A stretch of 64,000 nucleotides of DNA from Odobenus rosmarus divergens (Eukaryota > Chordata > Mammalia > Carnivora > Odobenidae): assembly GCF_000321225.1 (NCBI RefSeq), contig NW_004450585.1:303564-367563 (forward strand), given 5' to 3'. The position numbers and the translations under genes are program-made. Below, piece by piece: positions 58,871 through 64,000 of this stretch (positions are counted from its first letter, which is position 1; every line of letters starts with the position of its first letter). Below the pieces are notes generated by a model. The model saw only the letters and a program-made list of their open reading frames with translations. It had not been told where the DNA came from and did no database searches.

Positions 58871-59520
58871 CTGGAGTGGTGGGTGTGGGAGGGAAGGGGT
58901 AGCTGGGTGATAGACATTGGGGAGGGTATGTGCTATAATGAGCAATGTGAAATGTGTAAGACTGTTGAATCCAGACCTGTACCTCTGAAACAAATAATAC
59001 ATTATATGTCAAAAAAAAAAAAGAAGAAGAAGATAGCAATCATATGATCTCACTGATATGAGGAATTCTTAATCTCAGGAAACAAACTGAGAGTTACTGG
59101 AGTGGTGGGCGGGTGGGAGGGATGGGGTGGCTGGGTGATGGACATTGGGGAGGGTATGTGCTATAATGAGCACTGTGAATTGTGTAAGACTGTTGAATCA
59201 AGGCCTGTACCTCTGAAACAAATAATACATTATATGTTTAAAAAAAAAGAAGAAGAAGAAGATAGCAGGAAGGGAAAAATGAAGGGGGGGAAATCAGAGG
59301 AGGAGACAAACCATGAGAGACTATGGACTCTGAGAAACAAGCTGAGGGTTTTAGAGAGGAGGGGGGTGGGGGGATGGGTTAGCCCAGTGATGGGTATTAA
59401 AGAGAGCACATACTAAATGGAGCACTGGGTGTTATATGCAAACAATGAATCATGGAACACTACATCAAAAACTAATGATATAATGTATGGTGATTAACAT
59501 AACATGATAAAATGAAATGA
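58871..59520 (+). mobile_element. L1 composite 3' UTR with a tandemly repeated 226-bp terminus
   Basis: Two near-identical units begin CTGGAGTGGTGGG at 58871 and 59097. Each ends in 'cctctgaaacaaataatacattatatgt', an A run and GAAGAAGAAGATAGCA. After the second unit a different, younger L1 3' end continues (59270-59520: 'gagactatggactctgagaaacaagctgagg', 'gcactgggtgttatatgcaaac', 'atggtgattaacataacatg'). No ORF2 sequence precedes it. Confidence 0.85.
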
Positions 59521-59547
59521 AATGAAATAAATAAATAAATAAATTGG

Positions 59548-59670
59548 ACTTTTCCCCATCTTTATTGAGGGAAAATTGACAAAAATTGCAGGTATTTGAG
59601 GGGTACAACTTGATGTTTCAGTATAGGTGTACAATGTAAAATAATCACCACATTCAAAAGTAATTTTGAA
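59548..59670 (-). mobile_element. Old L1M 3'-UTR fragment, antisense (tentative)
   Basis: 'ctttattgagggaaaattgac' and 'gaggggtacaacttgatgtttcagtataggtgtacaatgtaaaataatcaccac' resemble the complement of L1MA/B 3' UTR. Confidence 0.5.
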
Positions 59671-60008
59671 GATTATCCAGCGGTAATATTCACGCACAAA
59701 AGATTTATTTTAAAGACTGAATATTTTTTCAAGCAGGTCCCATTTATTTTATTCAACTGAAGAAAACTTCTATGATTTAATGCTACCAATATATAGTAAC
59801 AACTTAGGGACAAGAATCAAAATCACATGGCTTTAAATAAGACTCATAAGACAAGATTTCCAGTTAAGCCTAAAAGTAGTATTTGGATAGAAGTACATCA
59901 TAGATCAGAGAAATGGCTGGATTGGTTTAGCCTACATAATTGAAAGTAATTAAATAAATAAAATCTTCAAGAACGGGCTGTGGCAATTTCAGTACATCAA
60001 CTTAAAAC
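59671..60008. other. No gene or repeat recognised
   Basis: AT-rich spacer between L1 fragments. Confidence 0.5.
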
Positions 60009-60721
60009 ATAACAAAGAGAACACAACCTAACCTATACCTAAAGAGCTGGCAAAAGAATAGCAAATAAAGCCTCAATCAAGCAGGAGAAGAGAAACAGTA
60101 AAGATTAGAGGAGAAAACAATGATATAGAAATAAAAAAAAAAAAAAAGATCAAAAAAACTAGGAGTTGGTTCTTTGAAAGAATTAACAAGATTGATAAAC
60201 CCCTAGCCAGACTTATCAAAAAGAAAAAAGAAAGGATCCAAATAAATAAAATCATGAATGAAAGAAGAGGGATCACAAATAACACCAAAGAAATACAAAC
60301 AATTACAAGAGAATATTATGAGCAATTATATGCTAACAAATTAAAAGCAATCTGGAAGAAATGGATAAATTCTTAGAAACATATAAACTACCAAAGCTGA
60401 AACAGGAAGAAATAGAAAACCTGAACAGACCCATAACCAGCAAAGAAATTGAATCAGTTATAAAAAATCTCCCAAAAAACAAGAGTCCAAAGCTGGATGG
60501 CTTCCCAGGGGAATTCTACCAAACATTTAAAGAAGAATTAATACTATTCTTCTTAAACATTTTCAAAAAAAATAGAAATAGAAGGAAAACTTCCAAAAAT
60601 CATTCTATGAGGCCAGCATTACCTTGATTGCAAAACCAGACAAAGACAAACCTTTTAGTGGGCTAAAAAGGAGAATTACAGACCAATATCCCTGATGAAC
60701 ATGGAGGCAAAAATTTCAGCA

Positions 60722-60917
60722 AGAGTAGCCTGGGTGGCTCAGTCAGTTGAACGTCTGCCTTCGGCTCAGTTCATGATCCCAGAGTCCCAAGACTGAGCCT
60801 AGAGTCAGGCACTCTGCTCAGTGGGGAGTCTGCTTCTCCTTCTGCCCCTCACCCCACTCATGCTCTCTCTCTCTCGCACTCAAATAAATCAATAAAATCT
60901 TTAAAAAAAAAAAAAAG
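60722..60917 (+). mobile_element. CAN SINE at an L1 deletion breakpoint
   Basis: The body, CT tract and AAATAAATCAATAAAATCTTTA tail are normal, but the first bases of the head are lost ('gtagcctgggtggctcag'). No target duplication is present. The L1 flanks belong to points far apart in ORF2. Confidence 0.88.
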
Positions 60918-61414
60918 AGCTTACCAAACTCAACACCCAAAAAACAAACAAATCTGTCAAGAAATGGGCAGAAGACATGAACAGATGTTTCTCCAAAGAA
61001 TACATACAAATCGCCAACAGACACATGAAAAAATGCTCAACATCACTAGGCATCAGGGAAATACAAATCAAAACCACAATGAGATACCACCTCAAACCAG
61101 TCAGGATGGCTAAAATGAACTCAGGAAACAAGTGTTGCCAAGGCTGTGGAGAAGGGGGAACACCCTTACACTGTTGGTGGGAATGCAAGCTGATGCAGCC
61201 ACTCTGGAAAACAGTTTGGAGGTTCCTCAAAAAGTTAAAAATAGAGCTACCCTACGACCCAGCAATTGCACTACTAGGTATTTATCCAAAGGATACAAGC
61301 ATAGTGATTCAAAGGGGGTACATGCACCCCAATATTTATAGCAGCAATGTCCACAATGGCCAAAATATGCAAAGAACCCAGATGTCCATCAACAGATGAA
61401 TGGATAAAGAAGAT

Positions 61415-61447
61415 GTGATATATATATATATGTATACACACACACAA
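61415..61447. repeat. (TA)n(CA)n microsatellite in L1
   Basis: TATATATATATATGTATACA plus CA units at the same L1 position as the runs at 11876, 23125 and 38345. Confidence 0.85.
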
Positions 61448-61987
61448 AATGGAACAATGGAATATTACTCAGCCATCAAAAGAATGAAATCTTGCCATTT
61501 GCAAGGACATGGATGGAACTAGAGGGTATTATGCTAAGTAAAGTAAGTCAGTCAGAGAAAGACAAATACCATATGATTTCACTCATATATGGAATTTAGG
61601 AAACAAAACATGAACAAAGGCGAAGGGAAGGAAAAATAAAATAAGATGAAAACAGAGAGGGAGGCAAACCATGAGAAACTCTTAACTATAGGAAACAAAC
61701 TGAGGGTTGCTAGAGGGTGGGAGATGGGGTAAATGGGTGATAGGCATGAAGGAGGACACTTGATGTAATGAGCACTGGGCATTACATGCAACTGATGAAT
61801 CACTAAATTCTACCCCTGAAACTAATAATACAGTTTGTGTTAACTAAATTGAATTTAAATTAAAGAATTGTTAAAATAAATTTAAAAAATAAAAGCTAAT
61901 CTTTAAAGGAAAAAATGCAATGAAAAAAATAACAAAGAGAATATCTTCTACTCTGGTAAGAGGAGATTAAAAAAAAAAATTACCAAT

Positions 61988-63793
61988 GGGGGGAGGGGCA
62001 AGATGGCAGAGGAGTAGGAGACCTGGATTTCATCTGGTCTCAGGAATTCAGCTGGATAGGGATCAAACCATTCTGAACACCTACAAACTCAACAGGAGAT
62101 CGAAGAAAAGAATAGCAGCAACTCTGTGAAAAGAAAAGCGACCACTTGCTGGAAGGTAGGACGTGCGGAGAAGTGAATCCGAGGTGATATTTGGGAAGAT
62201 AGACGGCAGGGGAGGGAGCCTCCCTCGGCCGCTTCAGGCAAGTGATAGGGCCGCGGAGCAGAAAAGTGGAACTTTTAGAAGTCAGCTCCGCTGAGGGACG
62301 TCACTCCAGTGGCTCAGTGGGGAGTGGAACCCTCATGGGACAGTGTGGTCTCAGGACGCTTGGGGTCACAGGAAGACCAGGGGTGCCTGACTGCGGCAGA
62401 GCTCCCAGGTATGGGAGCAGGGAAGCGGCAGCAGAGACAGAGCCGAGGCCCGGGCTCTCAGCTCGGGCTTGCCATAAACTGTGATCCGCGGCCCAGTCGG
62501 GCCACTGCTCCTCCAGCAGGGACCCAACAAGCGGCAGATCCGGGGAGACTCACCTTCCTCCCCCGAGGAGGAGCGGCGCGGGAGCGCACCGCAGGGATCT
62601 GCTGGGTTTGGAGACTCCACACGGGGTCAGGTGCCAGAAATAGAAACGCTCGGTCACAGGCCGGGTGAGCACAGAGTGCGGCCGGAGACCGGGGAGACGG
62701 GAGTGACTGACTGCTTTTCTCTGGGGGCGCACTGAGGAGCGGGGCCCCAAGTTCTCGGCTCCTCCAGGGTGGAGATTGGAAGGCCACCATTTTCACTCTC
62801 CTCCTCCAAAGCTGTACTGAGAGCTTGCAGGGAACAAAAGCTCCCAAGAGCAAACCTGAGCAGATTACTTAGCCCGGACCCAGCAAGGGTGGGGCAATTC
62901 CGCCTCCGGCAAAGACACTTGAGAACCTTGGCAACAGGCCCCTCCCCCAGAAGATCAGCAAGAACAGCCCTCCAAGACCAAGTTTACCAATCAATGAGAA
63001 CGGCAGAACTCCTGCTCTAGGGGAATACTGCACAGAGAATTCATGGCTTTTTTCCCATGATTCTTTAGTCTTTCAAAGTTAATTTTTTTTAACTGTCTTT
63101 TTTTTTAATTTTTTCTTTTTCCTTTTTCAACCAACATCTTATCAATCCCTTTTTTAAAAAAATCTTTTTTATTTTTCATTTTTAGAGTCATATTTTTATC
63201 CCTTCATAGTAGTTACCCTTATTTTTGGCATATATATATATAAGTTGTTCTCTCTTTAAAATTTTGAGATAAAATTTCTTCTAAAAGATCAAAATATACC
63301 CTAAATCTCTAGTGTATGGCTTTGTTCTAGTCTCCTGCCTGATCACATTCTCTCCCTTTTTTTTGTTAAATCCTCTTCTTTCTTTTTTCAACCAACTTCT
63401 TATCTTATCAATTCCTTTTATAAAATCCTTTATAATTTTCATCTTTACAGTCATATTCCATCCCTTCATCATATTAACCCTTATTTTTGTACATATATGT
63501 TTTTCTTTCTTAAAAATTTTGGGAGGCACTTTCTTCTAACAGACCAAAATACACCCAAAATCTAGTGTGTGGCACTGATCTATGCACTAGCCTGATCATA
63601 TTTGATCATATTCTGTTTTCATTGTTTTCTTTTGTTTTTGTTTGTTTGTTTTTATCTTTTTCTTTTTTCTTTCTCTCCCTTTCTTTTCCCCCGGTTTCAG
63701 GTCCTTTCTGATTTGTTTAGTGTATATTTTCTGGGGACGTTGTTACCCTGTTAGTATTTTGTGCCCTCATTCATCTATTCTCCTCCGAACAAA
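61988..63793 (+). mobile_element. Complete 5' UTR (promoter region) of a full-length-type L1
   Basis: Begins GGGGGAGGGGCAAGATGGCA, the usual start of carnivore L1, and keeps a CpG-rich section at 62150-62720. That section is followed by a pyrimidine-rich part with two diverged tandem units of about 260 bp (the CAACCAAC anchor at 63128 and 63389). L1 5' UTRs carry an internal pol II promoter. Overlapping ORFs of 66-131 codons here are by-products of the GC-rich sequence. Retained CpGs suggest relative youth. The element continues past the window edge. Confidence 0.9.
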
Positions 63794-64000
63794 ATGAGAA
63801 GATGGAAAAAAATCACCTCAACAAAAAGAACAAGAGGCAGTACTGACTGCCAGGGACCTAATCAATACGGACATTAGTAAGATGTTGGGACTAGAGTTCA
63901 GCATGATGATTTTAAAGATACTAGCTGGACTTGAAAAAACATAGACGTTATTAAAGAAACCCTTTCTGGAGAAATAAAAGAACTAAAATCTAACCAAGTC
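63794..64000 (+). pseudogene. Start of L1 ORF1, broken, continues beyond the window
   Basis: The first ATG after the 5' UTR (63794) reads MRRWKKITSTKRTRGS and stops at TAG 63875-63877. The next ATG (63882) reads MLGLEFSMMILKILAGLEK and stops at TAG 63942-63944, apparently through a one-base loss after the GAAAAAA run. L1 ORF1 encodes a coiled-coil RNA-binding chaperone of the L1 ribonucleoprotein. With the reading broken at its start, this copy probably cannot make normal ORF1 protein unless another start is used. The rest of the element is outside the window. Confidence 0.65.

Larger units (their letters stand above)
60022..61928 (+). mobile_element. 5'-truncated L1 with a large deletion marked by a SINE and a possible 3' transduction
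   Basis: Flanked by ATAACAAAGAGAA at 60009-60021 and 61929-61941. Begins in ORF2 ('aacctaacctatacctaaagagctgg'). The 88-codon ORF 60361-60627 still reads [16 protein letters not shown], typical L1 reverse-transcriptase entry. L1 sequence stops at 'gcaaaaatttcagcaag' and resumes after a SINE at 'agcttaccaaactcaacacc'. Compared with the copies at 10222-11400 plus their own missing part, about 1.6 kb is lost. Downstream, ORF 60977-61399 covers the ORF2 C-terminus. After the normal end near 61866 there are about 60 bp of non-L1 sequence before the duplication. Not functional. Confidence 0.9.

Noticed and set aside
3041..60917. Regularly similar sequences across the window suggesting an array
   Set aside because: They are dispersed CAN SINEs with separate target duplications, not a CRISPR or satellite array.
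62242..62853. Overlapping ORFs of 66-131 codons on both strands
   Set aside because: They lie in the GC-rich 5' UTR of an L1, where few stop codons are expected.

Overview
This is nuclear DNA from a mammal of the order Carnivora, most likely an arctoid caniform (bear, seal or mustelid group). The evidence is about twenty copies of a tRNA-derived CAN SINE. They have a G-rich head reading GGGGCRCCTGGGTGGCTCAG, a CT-rich middle and an (AAAT)n/A tail. The body matches my memory of the arctoid form better than the canid or felid forms. Several carnivore-type L1 elements are also present. The DNA is AT-rich and gene-poor. I found no multi-exon gene, no functional RNA gene, no CRISPR array and no prokaryote-like operon.

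Layout. 1-8.4 kb is AT-rich single-copy sequence with four CAN SINEs, a MER5A-type DNA transposon interrupted by two later insertions, and L2 and old L1 scraps. 9.0-12.3 kb is a 5'-truncated, internally deleted L1. 12.5-21.4 kb holds SINEs, an antisense L1 3' end, a degenerate L1M and a MIR split by a later insertion. 21.5-23.7 kb is an older L1 carrying a SINE and an 88-nt piece of 5S rRNA. 25.0-25.4 kb is a MaLR solo LTR. 27.7-28.2 kb, minus strand, holds the only convincing protein-coding sequence: a 173-codon intronless ORF of the KHDC3L/DPPA5/OOEP family, probably a retrocopy. 28.8-38.8 kb is a dense cluster of SINEs and nested L1s. 41.9-44.4 kb holds an L1 fragment with a 97-bp insert copied from 2.2 kb away, and an antisense MaLR LTR. 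45-58 kb is mostly single-copy with MIR, L2, MER5A and five SINEs, one of them a remnant. 58.7-64.0 kb is an L1 pile-up: a tandemly repeated L1 3' UTR, a deleted L1 with a SINE at the deletion junction, and the complete 5' UTR of a full-length-type L1 that runs off the right edge.

The genes do not form a system. What stands out is the record of retrotransposition and repair: a 36-bp L1 insertion with an 18-bp target duplication, a 5S rRNA fragment flanked by a duplication inside an L1, two templated copy-paste events, and a strong excess of plus-strand L1s. Repeat names rest on recalled consensus sequences, since no search could be run.
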